A stretch of DNA of 64,000 nt, from contig NZ_NKHL01000094.1 in the NCBI RefSeq assembly GCF_002934685.1, positions 1 through 64,000 of the forward strand. The letters run 5' to 3'. The notes below the pieces were generated by a model. That model saw only the letters and a program-made list of their open reading frames with translations, had not been told where the DNA came from and ran no database searches. The translations under genes were made by a program, and so were the position numbers. Positions within the stretch are counted from its first letter, which is position 1; each line of letters begins with the position of its first letter. Source of the DNA: Pseudomonas bohemica. GTDB taxonomy: Bacteria > Pseudomonadota > Gammaproteobacteria > Pseudomonadales > Pseudomonadaceae. Shown piece by piece: positions 8,556 to 17,828 of this stretch.

Positions 8556-9983
8556 TCATGCCGAATCGGCCTGAGCCATCAGTTGCGCGGTCATCGCGCC
8601 GACCTTGCGTACAGCCTCCTCGATCTGCGGCGTGGGCTTGGCGGCGAAGTTCATGCGCAGGCAGTTTCTGTATTTGCCTGAAGCCGAAAAGATATTGCCC
8701 ACGGCGATCTGTACGCCTTCACCTTCCAGCGCTCGATTGAGTCGCAAGGAGTCGAAATCCTCGGGCAGCTCAATCCACAGCATGAAGCCTCCCTGAGGAC
8801 GACTGACGCGGGTGCCCTCCGGGAAATAGCGCGTCACCCAATCGGTCATCAAATCGCGGCTGCGCTGGTACTGGCCACGCATCCGACGCATGTGTGGCTC
8901 GTAATGGCCGGCCTTGAGAAACTCGGCGATGGCCAGTTGCGGCTGGGTAGCCGTCGAGCCGGTGCTGATGTACTTCATGTGCAGCACCCGGTCCAGATAG
9001 CGACCTGGGGCGATCCAGCCGACGCGCAGGCCGGGAGCGAGGGTTTTCGAGAACGAACTGCACAGTAGAACGCGCCCGTCTTCGTCGAAGGATTTGATCG
9101 TGCGCGGGCGAGGATAGGTGTACGCCAGATCGCCATACACGTCGTCTTCGATGATCGCCACGTCGTAGCGCTGAGCGAGGGTCAGCAGCGCGCGTTTGCG
9201 CTCCTCGGGCATGATGTAGCCCAGCGGATTGTTGCAGCTGGGCGTCAGCTGTATGGCCTTGATCGGCCACTGTTCGAGCGCTAGCTCCAGCGCGTCGAGA
9301 CTGATCCCGGTGACCGGGTCGGTGGGGATCTCCAGCGCTTTCATTCCCAGCCCCTTCAGCGCCTGCATCGCGCCGTGAAAGCTGGGCGAATCCACCGCCA
9401 CGATATCGCCCGGCTGACAGATCGATCGGATGCTGACGGCCAATGCTTCCTGTGCGCCGGTGGTGATGACCAGATCGTTCGGATCGATGCGCGTGCCCGA
9501 ATCCAGCAACAGGCGCGCCACTTGGTCACGCAGACATTGGGTGCCATAGATGTTGTCGTAATACAGGCCGGGCATGTCCTGGCGGCGACTGATCTTGCCC
9601 AGTGCCTGAGTCAGCGGGCGCAGGGTTGGGCTGGTGATGTCCGGCATCCCGCGCGCCAACTGCACGATGTCAGGGCTGGGAATGGCACGGGCCAGTTCCA
9701 GCACCTGATCCCATTGCGAAATATCCACAGGCCGCTGCGCTGGACGTCCTACGGCAGGCAGGGCCGGTGTCTTGCGTCCGGCGGGAACGAAGTAGCCCGA
9801 TTTTGGACGTGGCGAGGCCAGACCATTGTCCTCCAGCAATCGGTAGGCCTGCTGCACGGTACTCAGGCTGACGCCGTGTTCAAGGCTCAAAGCCCGAACC
9901 GAGGGCAGCCGATCGCCGGGACGATAGAAGCCGTTTTCGATGCGTGTGCCGAGCAGCTCGGCAAGATTGACGTAGAGGGTCAT
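8556..9983 (-). CDS. MocR-type regulator (GntR HTH + aminotransferase domain)
   Basis: 475 residues. Residues 1-75 form a GntR winged helix (FYRPGDRLPSVRALSLEHGVSLSTVQQAYRLLEDNGL). The remainder is a fold-type I aminotransferase domain with the PLP lysine in SFSKTLAPGLRVGWI. MocR proteins bind PLP or PLP-amine adducts and usually control vitamin B6 or amine genes, often themselves. Start at the ATG 9983 behind GGGAG. Divergent from a DUF1127 gene at 10158, whose promoter region it may control. Target not known. Confidence 0.9.
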   Translation of the reverse strand: MTLYVNLAELLGTRIENGFYRPGDRLPSVRALSLEHGVSLSTVQQAYRLLEDNGLASPRPKSGYFVPAGRKTPALPAVGRPAQRPVDISQWDQVLELARAIPSPDIVQLARGMPDITSPTLRPLTQALGKISRRQDMPGLYYDNIYGTQCLRDQVARLLLDSGTRIDPNDLVITTGAQEALAVSIRSICQPGDIVAVDSPSFHGAMQALKGLGMKALEIPTDPVTGISLDALELALEQWPIKAIQLTPSCNNPLGYIMPEERKRALLTLAQRYDVAIIEDDVYGDLAYTYPRPRTIKSFDEDGRVLLCSSFSKTLAPGLRVGWIAPGRYLDRVLHMKYISTGSTATQPQLAIAEFLKAGHYEPHMRRMRGQYQRSRDLMTDWVTRYFPEGTRVSRPQGGFMLWIELPEDFDSLRLNRALEGEGVQIAVGNIFSASGKYRNCLRMNFAAKPTPQIEEAVRKVGAMTAQLMAQADSA

Positions 9984-10157
9984 AGCGTACTCCCGCACAG
10001 TTCCGTCGGCTGACCGATACAGATGGGGCGAAAATACAGCATTCAGGCGCCGATGTATTGAAGCTGTATGCAAAAAAATAGAATTGTTTGGATCTGTAAT
10101 GGTTTTTCATACAGACGCATCATGGAGTCAGTTGAAACCATGAAGAGGTGTCTGGAA

Positions 10158-10391
10158 ATGAGCGGAATGAGCGATGTTCGATTAACGCTGTATGCACGGG
10201 AGCTGGTTGAGGAGCATGAGCCAAGGGTCCGGCTCAACGCGCCGAAAGGTTTGAGTCTCTGGGGCCTGTTTCAACACCGGCGGCGCACCCGGCAGGCTTT
10301 GCTCGGGCTGACGGATGACCAGCTACGCGATATCGGCCTGAGTTACGAGCAGGCGCGAATCGAAGGTGCCAAGCCGTTTTGGAGGGATTGA
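10158..10391 (+). CDS. DUF1127 small protein
   Basis: 77 residues. C-terminal half RRRTRQALLGLTDDQLRDIGLSYEQARIEGAKPFWRD is the YjiS/DUF1127 motif found in many Pseudomonas; members have been tied to phosphate or carbon control and to RNA binding in Agrobacterium, but the role here is unknown. ATG at 10158 behind GAGGTG (10145-10150). Divergent from the MocR gene; a pairing of this kind is common in the genus and suggests MocR regulates it. Confidence 0.75.
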   Translation: MSGMSDVRLTLYARELVEEHEPRVRLNAPKGLSLWGLFQHRRRTRQALLGLTDDQLRDIGLSYEQARIEGAKPFWRD

Positions 10392-10428
10392 CCAGTGGTG
10401 GGGCGTCATCGGACGCACGCTATCAACC

Positions 10429-10513
10429 TGTGGGAGTGAGCTTGCTCACGAATGCGGCAGGCCTGGCCCACTGTGCCTGACACTCCGGTTTCGTGAGCAA
10501 GCTACTCCCGCAG
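10429..10513. repeat. REP-type inverted repeat
   Basis: GTGGGAGTGAGCTTGCTCACGAA on one side and TTCGTGAGCAAGCTACTCCC on the other. One of several copies of this family in the core part of the window. Confidence 0.75.
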
Positions 10514-10525
10514 TTTTTATCCGGT

Positions 10526-11815
10526 TCAGACCAGCTCTTTCAGGCGATGCCAAAGCATCCCCAATGCCAGCAACGGCGAGCGCAAATGCTTGCCTCCGGG
10601 AAACGTCATGTGCGGTACCTTGGCAAACAATTCGAAACCGCCGCTGTGCTGACCGCTGATGGCTTCACCCAGCAACTTGCCCGCCAGATGCGTGGCATTC
10701 AGGCCATGTCCTGAGTACGCCTGCGCATAAAACACATTGGGGTGCTCTTTCAGACGTCCGATCTGCGGCAGCCGGTTGGCGCCGATACCGATCATGCCGC
10801 CCCACTGAAAATCGATCTTCACATCCTTGAGCTGCGGGAACACCTTGAGCATCTTCGGCTGCATGTATGCGCCGATGTCCTGCGGGTCGCGGCCGGAATA
10901 ATGGCAGGCACCGCCGAACAGCAGACGCCTGTCCGCTGAAAGCCGGAAATAATCCACAGCCACGCGCTGGTCGCACATCGCAGTGTTGCGGGGCAGCAGC
11001 TGTCGGGCGAGGTCATCACTCAGTGGCTCGGTGGCGATGATATAGCTGCCCGCTGGCAGGACCTTACCACTGAGTGTCGGGTCCAGATCATTCAGGTAGG
11101 CGTTGCAACCGAGGACCAGTGTGTTGGCCCGGACCAGACCCTGGGCCGTGTGCACTTTGACTTGCGAGCCATATTCGAGGCGGGTCACGGCAGACTGTTC
11201 GAACAATTCCACACCGAGGTTTTGAGCAACGCGTGCCTCACCCAGCGCCAGATTAAGCGGGTGCAAGTGGCCCGAACCCATATCGAGCAGGCCGCCCGCA
11301 TAATCGCCGGAGTCGATCACGCTGCGGATATCCTGCGGCTTGATGAGCTGCAAGTCGTGACGATAGCCCAAGCTGCGCAGTTCCTCGGCATCTTCGATAA
11401 AGCCGTCGAACTCCTTGGGTTTGTTGGCCAGGTCGCAGTAACCCCAGGTCAGGTCGCAGTCGATCTGGTACTTCTCGACGCGCTGTCGGACGATTTCGAC
11501 GGCCTCAAGCCCCATGAGCTTGAATTGACGCACGCCCTCAATGCCGACCTGATCGTGAAAGCGCTCGACGTGATGACCGACGCCGCGGATCAACTGTCCG
11601 CCATTGCGTCCGCTGGCGCCCCAGCCGATCTTGTGCGCTTCCAACAGCGCCACGCTCAGGCCTCGTTCTGCCAGTTCGATAGCGGTATTGAGGCCGGAGA
11701 ACCCACCGCCGACCACACAGACATCAACCGTTCGCTCGCCGGTGAGGGTAGGGTAGTCAGGCTGTGCGTGGCTGCTGGCCGCGTAATAGGACGCGGCGTG
11801 GCGAGAGGCATTCAT
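10526..11815 (-). CDS. FAD-dependent oxidoreductase (PuuB/OrdL-like)
   Basis: 429 residues, DAO-family flavoprotein. FAD-binding VCVVGGGFSGLNTAIELAERG at about residue 32, then GASGRNGGQL, typical of the PuuB group. PuuB oxidises gamma-glutamylputrescine to the aldehyde that PuuC then oxidises; other members act on different amines. The C-terminal WGGMIGIGANRLPQIGRL closes the flavin fold. It lies in the same 12 kb as a PuuC-like dehydrogenase and a PuuR-like regulator but is not in one operon with them. Substrate inferred. Confidence 0.85.
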   Translation of the reverse strand: MNASRHAASYYAASSHAQPDYPTLTGERTVDVCVVGGGFSGLNTAIELAERGLSVALLEAHKIGWGASGRNGGQLIRGVGHHVERFHDQVGIEGVRQFKLMGLEAVEIVRQRVEKYQIDCDLTWGYCDLANKPKEFDGFIEDAEELRSLGYRHDLQLIKPQDIRSVIDSGDYAGGLLDMGSGHLHPLNLALGEARVAQNLGVELFEQSAVTRLEYGSQVKVHTAQGLVRANTLVLGCNAYLNDLDPTLSGKVLPAGSYIIATEPLSDDLARQLLPRNTAMCDQRVAVDYFRLSADRRLLFGGACHYSGRDPQDIGAYMQPKMLKVFPQLKDVKIDFQWGGMIGIGANRLPQIGRLKEHPNVFYAQAYSGHGLNATHLAGKLLGEAISGQHSGGFELFAKVPHMTFPGGKHLRSPLLALGMLWHRLKELV

Positions 11816-11913
11816 AGGAGGATCTCTGGACTGCTGTCTGGAATTTTACGGAGGGTAGCGGCGTCGAGATGGAGGGGCAAGGAATCCAGACCCTGGACAA
11901 GGTGCGAAGCCTT

Positions 11914-11994
11914 TGTGGGAGTGAACTTGCTCACGACAGGGGCTGTTTGGAATCTTCGGTGCCTGCGAGTCAGCTTCGCGAGCAAGCCCCCACA
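11914..11994. repeat. REP-type inverted repeat
   Basis: GTGGGAGTGAACTTGCTCACGA and CGCGAGCAAGCCCCCACAGG arms. Confidence 0.7.
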
Positions 11995-12064
11995 GGACGA
12001 GGCCTCTGTTGGTCTGAAGTTCGCTGATGCACAATTGCCGCCTCTCACAGGGAAAACTCTCGCA

Positions 12065-12418
12065 ATGAGCTGCAATAGCCAGAAAATCCGCGATCTGCGG
12101 CGGCAGATTCCATCCTTCGCCTGCGTGCCGGGTTGCCATGATTGTTGTGGGCCGGTGACGACGTCGTCCGAAGAGATGGCGCGCTTGCCGCGCAAGACCG
12201 CGGCAGAGCAGGAGGCAGCGCTCAACGAGCTCAACTGCGTGCACTTGGGGCCGGACGGTTGCACGGTGTACGACGAGCGCCCGCTGATCTGCCGCCTGTT
12301 CGGCACTACGGCTACGTTGCCATGCCCCAATGGCCGCCGCCCCGAAACCCTGATTCACCCGCGAGTCGAGAAGCAGGTGCATGAATTTATCGCCTCGACC
12401 CGGCAGGTATTGGTGTAA
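12065..12418 (+). CDS. YkgJ-family cysteine cluster protein
   Basis: 117 residues with the CxxC(C) clusters of the family: CVPGCHDCCGPV near the start, then CVHLGPDGCTVYDERPLICRLFG. These cysteines are thought to bind zinc or an iron-sulfur cluster; the function of the family is not established. The ATG at 12065 starts a protein of the usual length. A much longer frame runs upstream from 11150 but is antisense to the flavoprotein and unsupported. Confidence 0.8.
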   Translation: MSCNSQKIRDLRRQIPSFACVPGCHDCCGPVTTSSEEMARLPRKTAAEQEAALNELNCVHLGPDGCTVYDERPLICRLFGTTATLPCPNGRRPETLIHPRVEKQVHEFIASTRQVLV

Positions 12419-12433
12419 CGGGCTTTCGCCAAC

Positions 12434-12922
12434 TCACTCCGGAATCGGCAAATTCAAACTCTCCTTCACCTCTTCCATCACGATATAGCTCTTGGATTCA
12501 CGCACATGGGGCAGCTTGAGCAGGATGTCGCCCAGCAGCTTGCGGTACGACGCCATCTCGGAAATGCGCGCCTTCACCAGGTAATCAAAATCCCCTGACA
12601 CCAGATGACACTCCAGGACATGGGGCAATTTGAGGACCGCTCGGCGAAATTCCTCGAAAGTGTCGCCTGATTTGTAATCCAGACTGATCTCTACGAATAC
12701 CAGCAGGCTAGCCTTCAAATTCTGCGGATTGAGCCGGGCGTTGTAACCCATGATGATGCCTTCGCGCTCGAGCCGGCGGACTCGCTCCGTACACGGCGTG
12801 GTAGACAGCCCCACGCGTTCTCCCAACTCCGTGAAAGAGATTCTGCCGTCGCTTTGCAGGATGCGCAGGATGTTGCGATCTATCTTGTCCAGCTCGCGTT
12901 TTGACTGGTGTTGGGTGCGCAT
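12434..12922 (-). CDS. dadR: Lrp/AsnC-family regulator of D-alanine catabolism (DadR-like)
   Basis: 162 residues. N-terminal HTH (LDKIDRNILRILQSDGRISFTELGERVGLSTTPCTERVRRLE) and C-terminal RAM ligand domain (VLECHLVSGDFDYLVKARI). Very like Lrp. Divergent from dadA, the arrangement of P. aeruginosa DadR, which activates dadAX in response to L-alanine. ATG at 12922 behind GGGG; the 12922-13079 gap carries the shared control region. Confidence 0.88.
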   Translation of the reverse strand: MRTQHQSKRELDKIDRNILRILQSDGRISFTELGERVGLSTTPCTERVRRLEREGIIMGYNARLNPQNLKASLLVFVEISLDYKSGDTFEEFRRAVLKLPHVLECHLVSGDFDYLVKARISEMASYRKLLGDILLKLPHVRESKSYIVMEEVKESLNLPIPE

Positions 12923-13078
12923 TGAAAAATCCCCTCTGCGAAAGCGTCGGTTGCCGATAATTAACGCCGAATATAGGCGGTTATATAGTGAAAAGCACTG
13001 CTCGATGCTTTTTATACTGCGCACATCCTTGCTTAAAACTTCAAAACGTCAGCGGATATCCGCGATGAGGGAATCAAC

Positions 13079-14380
13079 ATGCGCGTCCTGGTCCTTGGAA
13101 GTGGCGTAATCGGTGTTACCAGTGCTTACTATCTGGCCCGAGCGGGCTTTGAGGTGACTGTCGTCGACCGTCAGCCCGCTGCTGCCCTGGAAACCAGTTT
13201 CGCTAACGCCGGCCAGGTTTCGCCTGGCTACGCATCGCCATGGGCCGCGCCTGGCGTGCCCCTCAAGGCCATCAAATGGTTGTTGCAGCGCCACGCGCCG
13301 CTGGCGATCAAAGCGACCGCCGACATCGATCAGTATCTGTGGATGGCGCAAATGCTGCGCAACTGCACGCAAAGCCGTTATGCCGTGAACAAGGAGCGCA
13401 TGGTGCGTCTGTCCGAGTACAGCCGCGATTGCCTCGACGAATTGCGCGCCGAGACCGGTATCGCATACGAAGGCCGTCGCTTGGGCACCACGCAACTGTT
13501 CCGCACCCAGGAACAACTGGATAACGCCGCCAAGGACATCGCCGTGCTCGAGCAGGCTGGCGTGCCTTACGAAGTGCTTGACCGCGCAGGCATCGCCCGC
13601 GTCGAACCCGCGTTGGCCAGCGTAAGCAATATCCTCAGTGGCGCGCTGCGTCTGCCAAACGACCAGACCGGCGATTGCCAGCTGTTCACCACGCGTCTGG
13701 CCGAGATGTGTGTGAAGTTAGGCGTTGAATTTCGTTTCGGCCAGTCCATCGAGTCGATTGACTTCGCGGGTGACCGGATCAATGGCGTGCGCGTCAACGG
13801 CAAGCTGGAAACGGCCGATCGCTACGTGCTGGCGCTGGGCAGTTACTCGCCGCAATTGCTCAAACCTTTGGGCATCAAGGCGCCTGTCTATCCACTCAAG
13901 GGTTACTCGCTGACCGTGCCGATCACCAACCCAGACATGGCACCGACCTCGACCATTCTCGACGAGACCTACAAGGTGGCAATCACCCGTTTCGACAACC
14001 GCATCCGGGTTGGCGGCATGGCCGAGATTGCCGGTTTTGACCTCTCGCTCAATCCTCGCCGACGCGAAACGCTGGAGATGATCGTCAGCGATCTCTATCC
14101 TCAGGGCGGCAATCTGAGCGAGGCGAGTTTCTGGACCGGTCTGCGTCCGACCACGCCGGATGGCACGCCAATCGTCGGTGCCACGCCATATCGCAATCTG
14201 TTCCTCAATACCGGCCACGGCACACTGGGCTGGACAATGGCCTGCGGCTCCGGTCGCTTGCTGGCTGATCTGATCGCCCGCAAAAAGCCACAGATCAGTG
14301 CCGAAGGCCTCGACATTTCCCGCTACGGTAGTTCCAAGGAGATCGCCAAGCATGTCAGTACAGCGCCAGCTCACCAATGA
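13079..14380 (+). CDS. dadA: D-amino acid dehydrogenase small subunit
   Basis: 433 residues, the normal DadA length. FAD motif [30 protein letters not shown] at the N-terminus, the diagnostic [18 protein letters not shown] block, and the C-terminal [14 protein letters not shown]. Oxidises D-alanine (and other D-amino acids) to keto acid plus ammonia, passing electrons to the membrane chain. First gene of dadA-ridA-dadX: L-alanine is racemised by DadX and then oxidised here. Its 3' end overlaps ridA by 29 bases. Confidence 0.96.
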   Translation: MRVLVLGSGVIGVTSAYYLARAGFEVTVVDRQPAAALETSFANAGQVSPGYASPWAAPGVPLKAIKWLLQRHAPLAIKATADIDQYLWMAQMLRNCTQSRYAVNKERMVRLSEYSRDCLDELRAETGIAYEGRRLGTTQLFRTQEQLDNAAKDIAVLEQAGVPYEVLDRAGIARVEPALASVSNILSGALRLPNDQTGDCQLFTTRLAEMCVKLGVEFRFGQSIESIDFAGDRINGVRVNGKLETADRYVLALGSYSPQLLKPLGIKAPVYPLKGYSLTVPITNPDMAPTSTILDETYKVAITRFDNRIRVGGMAEIAGFDLSLNPRRRETLEMIVSDLYPQGGNLSEASFWTGLRPTTPDGTPIVGATPYRNLFLNTGHGTLGWTMACGSGRLLADLIARKKPQISAEGLDISRYGSSKEIAKHVSTAPAHQ

Positions 14381-14705
14381 GCGCATGAGTCAGATCGTCG
14401 TCCACAACGGCACCGTCTATCTCGCCGGGCAAGTGGGTGACGACATGACAGCGGGTATCGAACAGCAGACCCGCGAGGTGCTGGCCAACATCGAGCGCCT
14501 GCTGGACCTGGCTGGCACCGACAAGAGCCGCATTCTGTCGGTCACGATTTATCTCAAGGACATAGACGCGCATTTCGCCGGGATGAATAGCGTGTGGGAC
14601 AAGTGGCTGCCCAAAGGCTTCGCGCCGGCCCGCGCAACGGTTGAAGCCAAGCTGTGCGAGCCGCAGATTCTGGTTGAGCTGTCCGTAACCGCGGCATTGC
14701 CGTAA
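14352..14705 (+). CDS. RidA-family enamine/imine deaminase
   Basis: 117 residues, single YjgF/YER057c/UK114 domain: [28 protein letters not shown] and the conserved Arg in [21 protein letters not shown]. The enzyme hydrolyses reactive 2-aminoacrylate or imines released by PLP enzymes and dehydrogenases, which fits its place between dadA and dadX, whose product step forms an imine. Starts inside the end of dadA, so translation is probably coupled. Confidence 0.9.
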   Translation: MSVQRQLTNERMSQIVVHNGTVYLAGQVGDDMTAGIEQQTREVLANIERLLDLAGTDKSRILSVTIYLKDIDAHFAGMNSVWDKWLPKGFAPARATVEAKLCEPQILVELSVTAALP

Positions 14706-14727
14706 ACAGTTGATCTACCATCGTCTC

Positions 14728-14820
14728 CGTGGGGGCGAGCTTACTCGCGAAGGCGTCTTGCCGGACGACGCAAATGAGTCGTCCAACGCGACGCCTTCGT
14801 GAGCACGCTCACTCCCACAG
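14728..14820. repeat. REP-type inverted repeat inside the dad operon
   Basis: GTGGGGGCGAGCTTACTCGCGAAGGCGTC and GACGCCTTCGTGAGCACGCTCACTCCCAC arms, with a GACGAC..GTCGTC centre. It lies between ridA and dadX and could stabilise or attenuate the operon transcript. Confidence 0.7.
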
Positions 14821-14855
14821 ATCTCCCAACTCCCTACGATCAGAATCACGCCACC

Positions 14856-15929
14856 ATGCGTCCAGCCCGCGCCCTCATCGATCTTTCGGCCCTGCGCCAC
14901 AACTATCAACTGGCCCGTGAAATCGCGGGAGCCAGGGCTCTTGCCGTGATCAAGGCCGATGCATATGGGCATGGCGCCGTGCGTGTCGCGCAGGCGCTGG
15001 AAACCGAGGCCGACGGGTTCGCCGTCGCCTGCATTGAAGAAGCACTGGAACTGCGGCAGGCCGGTATTGGCGCGCCGATTCTGCTGCTGGAAGGCTTTTT
15101 CGAAGCCGAGGAACTGGCGCTCATCGTCGAGCACGATATCTGGTGCGTGGTTCATTCGAGTTGGCAACTCGAAGCCATCGAGAAAACCAACGTCGGCAAG
15201 CCGCTGCACATCTGGTTGAAGATGGATTCGGGCATGCATCGCGTCGGCATTCATCCGGGTGAATACCAGGCCGCCTATCAGCGCCTGCTGGCTACCGGTA
15301 AAACGGCCAAAATCGTGCTGATGACCCACTTCGCTCGCGCCGATGAACTGGGCAGCGTGCGCACCGACGAGCAAGTGGCAATCTTTGAGTCAGCCCGCGA
15401 AGGGCTGACGGCGCAAGTCAGCCTGCGCAACTCGCCGGCGGTGATGGGCTGGCCGAACGTACCGAGCGATTGGGTTCGTCCCGGCATCATGCTCTACGGC
15501 GCTACGCCTTTCGATCAGCCGCAGTCGGTCGCCGATCGTCTGCAGCCGGTCATGACCCTGGAGTCCAAAGTCATCTGCGTGCGCGAACTGCCAGCGGGCG
15601 AGCCCGTAGGTTATGGCGGCGCATTCGTCGCCGACCGCAACATGCGCATCGGTGTGGTTGCGATGGGCTATGCCGACGGCTATCCACGCCAGGCGCCGAC
15701 CGGCACGCCGGTGATGATCGACGGCCAGCGCAGCCAGTTGCTGGGTCGCGTATCGATGGACATGCTCTGCGTCGACCTGACCAATGTGCCGGGCGCAGGC
15801 TTGGGCAGTCGCGTCGAATTGTGGGGCAAAAATGTGCTGGCCAGCGACGTTGCTGCCAGCGCCGGAACCATTCCCTATCAGATCTTCTGCAACCTCAAGC
15901 GGGTGCCAAGGCTCTATTCCGGGGCCTGA
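14856..15929 (+). CDS. dadX: catabolic alanine racemase
   Basis: 357 residues. PLP lysine in [12 protein letters not shown] near residue 34; C-terminal MGYADGYPR and [17 protein letters not shown] blocks of the alanine racemase fold. Interconverts L- and D-alanine; position after dadA marks it as the catabolic DadX. ATG at 14856 begins [17 protein letters not shown], the usual start; the frame opens earlier inside the REP. Confidence 0.95.
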   Translation: MRPARALIDLSALRHNYQLAREIAGARALAVIKADAYGHGAVRVAQALETEADGFAVACIEEALELRQAGIGAPILLLEGFFEAEELALIVEHDIWCVVHSSWQLEAIEKTNVGKPLHIWLKMDSGMHRVGIHPGEYQAAYQRLLATGKTAKIVLMTHFARADELGSVRTDEQVAIFESAREGLTAQVSLRNSPAVMGWPNVPSDWVRPGIMLYGATPFDQPQSVADRLQPVMTLESKVICVRELPAGEPVGYGGAFVADRNMRIGVVAMGYADGYPRQAPTGTPVMIDGQRSQLLGRVSMDMLCVDLTNVPGAGLGSRVELWGKNVLASDVAASAGTIPYQIFCNLKRVPRLYSGA

Positions 15930-16078
15930 CGGCATCGTATCTACAATCCCATCGCGGCGCCCTGCCGCCGTAAGCCTCTCGGCTAATCAGCCAACGGCTC
16001 CAAGTGTTGTAAATACTGAACGCTGTTGCCATGATGGCGGCCACTTGACCGTGCTTGATTATCCGGAGGACCCCCGCA

Positions 16079-16627
16079 TTGGACGTCGGTGAACGACTGC
16101 AATCCATTCGCAAACTCAAAGGTCTGTCGCAACGTGAACTCGCCAAAAGAGCGGGCGTGACCAACAGCACCATTTCCATGATCGAGAAGAACAGCGTCAG
16201 CCCATCGATCAGCTCCCTGCGCAAGGTGCTGAGCGGCATTCCGATGTCGATGGTGGAGTTCTTTTCCGAAGAGCTCGAGCCGGAAAACCCGACCCAGGTG
16301 GTCTACAAAGCCAGCGAACTGATCGATATTTCAGACGGCGCCGTCACCATGAAACTGGTCGGCAAATCCCACCCGGGCAGGGCGATCGCCTTCCTGACCG
16401 AGGTCTACCCGCCAGGCGCCGACACCGGCGAAGAAATGCTCGTCCACGAAGGCGAAGAGACCGGCATTCTGGTCGAAGGTCGCCTGGAACTGGTGGTGGG
16501 CCTCGACACCTACGTGCTCGAAGCAGGCGACAGCTACTATTTCGAAAGCACGCGACCTCATCGCTTTCGCAACCCGTTCGACGTCCCGGCGCGACTCATC
16601 AGCGCCGCCACGCCCGCGAATTTCTGA
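16079..16627 (+). CDS. XRE-cupin transcriptional regulator (PuuR-like)
   Basis: 182 residues. HTH at residues 1-60 (ERLQSIRKLKGLSQRELAKRAGVTNSTISMIEKN) and a C-terminal cupin (VHEGEETGILVEGRLELVVG..DSYYFESTRPHRFRNP). PuuR represses putrescine catabolic genes and is relieved by putrescine. The start is a TTG with GGAGGA eight bases upstream; no ATG gives a better fit. Probably controls puu-type genes such as those at 4098 and 10526. Confidence 0.88.
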   Translation: MDVGERLQSIRKLKGLSQRELAKRAGVTNSTISMIEKNSVSPSISSLRKVLSGIPMSMVEFFSEELEPENPTQVVYKASELIDISDGAVTMKLVGKSHPGRAIAFLTEVYPPGADTGEEMLVHEGEETGILVEGRLELVVGLDTYVLEAGDSYYFESTRPHRFRNPFDVPARLISAATPANF

Positions 16628-16800
16628 TCAGCCACAGCCGCTCCCTGCCACGTGCCGGGGGGATTGGACGCTTGTGCCGGAGCGAACGGTCGACGCGCTA
16701 ATACCCTTGCTCCGCTCAGGGATGTTACGGTCAACGGGCTATACTTTCGCCACCTGCGGCCCGATCGCAGGCGCGTTATAGCCACCATGAGGGTGAAAAT

Positions 16801-17223
16801 GTGAACCTGACTAACAGGATCCTGGCTGCCGTTGCACTTCTTGCCTGCTGGGTCTTTGCCGCCCAGGCCTCCACCCAAGATGACCTCGCCAAACGGCTGG
16901 AGCCGGTCGGACAAGTCTGCATTCAGGGTAAGGAATGTTCGGGTATGGACGTCGCAGCTACCCCAGGCAGCGCGGGCGGCGCAAAATCCCCCGATGATGT
17001 CATCAGCAAACACTGCAACACCTGCCACGGCGCCGGCCTGCTGGGGGCACCAAAGATCGGCGATAGCGCGGACTGGGGCAAACGCGCCAAGGAACAGGGC
17101 GGGCTCGACGAGCTGCTTGCCAAGGCGATTACCGGCATCAAAGCCATGCCACCCAAAGGCACCTGCGCCGATTGCTCGGATGACGAGTTGAAAGGCGCGA
17201 TCAAGAAAATGTCTGGGCTGTGA
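16801..17223 (+). CDS. cytochrome c5-type electron carrier
   Basis: 140 residues, GTG start behind GAGGGTG. Sec signal 1-23 (ending AAQA), haem site CNTCH near residue 72, Met ligand in AMPPKG, and the extra Cys pair CADC that marks cytochromes c5. Periplasmic, moves electrons between respiratory complexes. Followed closely by a DUF2845 gene. An ATG two bases earlier is out of frame and stops at once. Confidence 0.9.
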   Translation: MNLTNRILAAVALLACWVFAAQASTQDDLAKRLEPVGQVCIQGKECSGMDVAATPGSAGGAKSPDDVISKHCNTCHGAGLLGAPKIGDSADWGKRAKEQGGLDELLAKAITGIKAMPPKGTCADCSDDELKGAIKKMSGL

Positions 17224-17253
17224 CCGGTTCTGGGCATGGGTAAACAGGATCGT

Positions 17254-17556
17254 ATGTTCAAGAAAACACTACTGATATGGACGCTTCCTTTCGTGATGTT
17301 CACCGGTACGGCAGACGCCACGATGCGATGTGGGACTTCGCTGATCAGCCTTGGCGATACGGTCAGCGTGGTCCGTGAGAAATGCGGCGCGCCGGATAGC
17401 AGTGTTGAGCAGCTTCCAGTTATGCGAAGCGGTAGTGCAAGACCGTTTAACGCTGCCAAGGTCGCCCTCTGGGTTTACGGCCCTCGCAATGGTGCGTACC
17501 ACCATCTGCGGTTCCTTGACGACAAGCTGGTGGCGATCGATACACGAAGAAACTGA
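17254..17556 (+). CDS. DUF2845 secreted protein
   Basis: 100 residues. Signal peptide MFKKTLLIWTLPFVMFTGTADA, then MRCGTSLISLGDTVSVVREKCGAPDS, the two-Cys DUF2845 motif. Function unknown; the family is periplasmic. Start at 17254 gives the cleanest signal. It follows the cytochrome c5 gene by 30 bases. Confidence 0.75.
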   Translation: MFKKTLLIWTLPFVMFTGTADATMRCGTSLISLGDTVSVVREKCGAPDSSVEQLPVMRSGSARPFNAAKVALWVYGPRNGAYHHLRFLDDKLVAIDTRRN

Positions 17557-17593
17557 CCTGGCCAGACCGGGGTCTCGCTTCTGGCCGAGGGCC

Positions 17594-17725
17594 GTAGGAG
17601 CGCAGCTTGCTCGCGACCTGCCGGGTACCGGCAGTAAAACCAGAGCATTCGCCGGGTCAGACAAAACGCGTGGTCAACATTTGCTGCCGCCACGCGCCAG
17701 ATCGCGAGCAAGCTTTGCTCCTACA
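17594..17725. repeat. REP-type inverted repeat
   Basis: GTAGGAGCGCAGCTTGCTCGCGA and TCGCGAGCAAGCTTTGCTCCTAC arms about 90 bases apart. Confidence 0.7.
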
Positions 17726-17828
17726 CCCTCCTGGCAGGATCAAAATCCTGCTGAATCATTGGCGTTTGCAGCAATTGCGCCTCATCCCCGGTCCAAGCTC
17801 CATCGAATAACAAACCAGGAGAGGCCGG

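Noticed and set aside
7342..8574. 410-codon plus-strand frame
   Set aside because: Antisense shadow of the phospholipase-D gene.
11150..12064. Frame upstream of the YkgJ-family gene
   Set aside because: Antisense to the flavoprotein and crosses a REP element; the family length needs the ATG at 12065.
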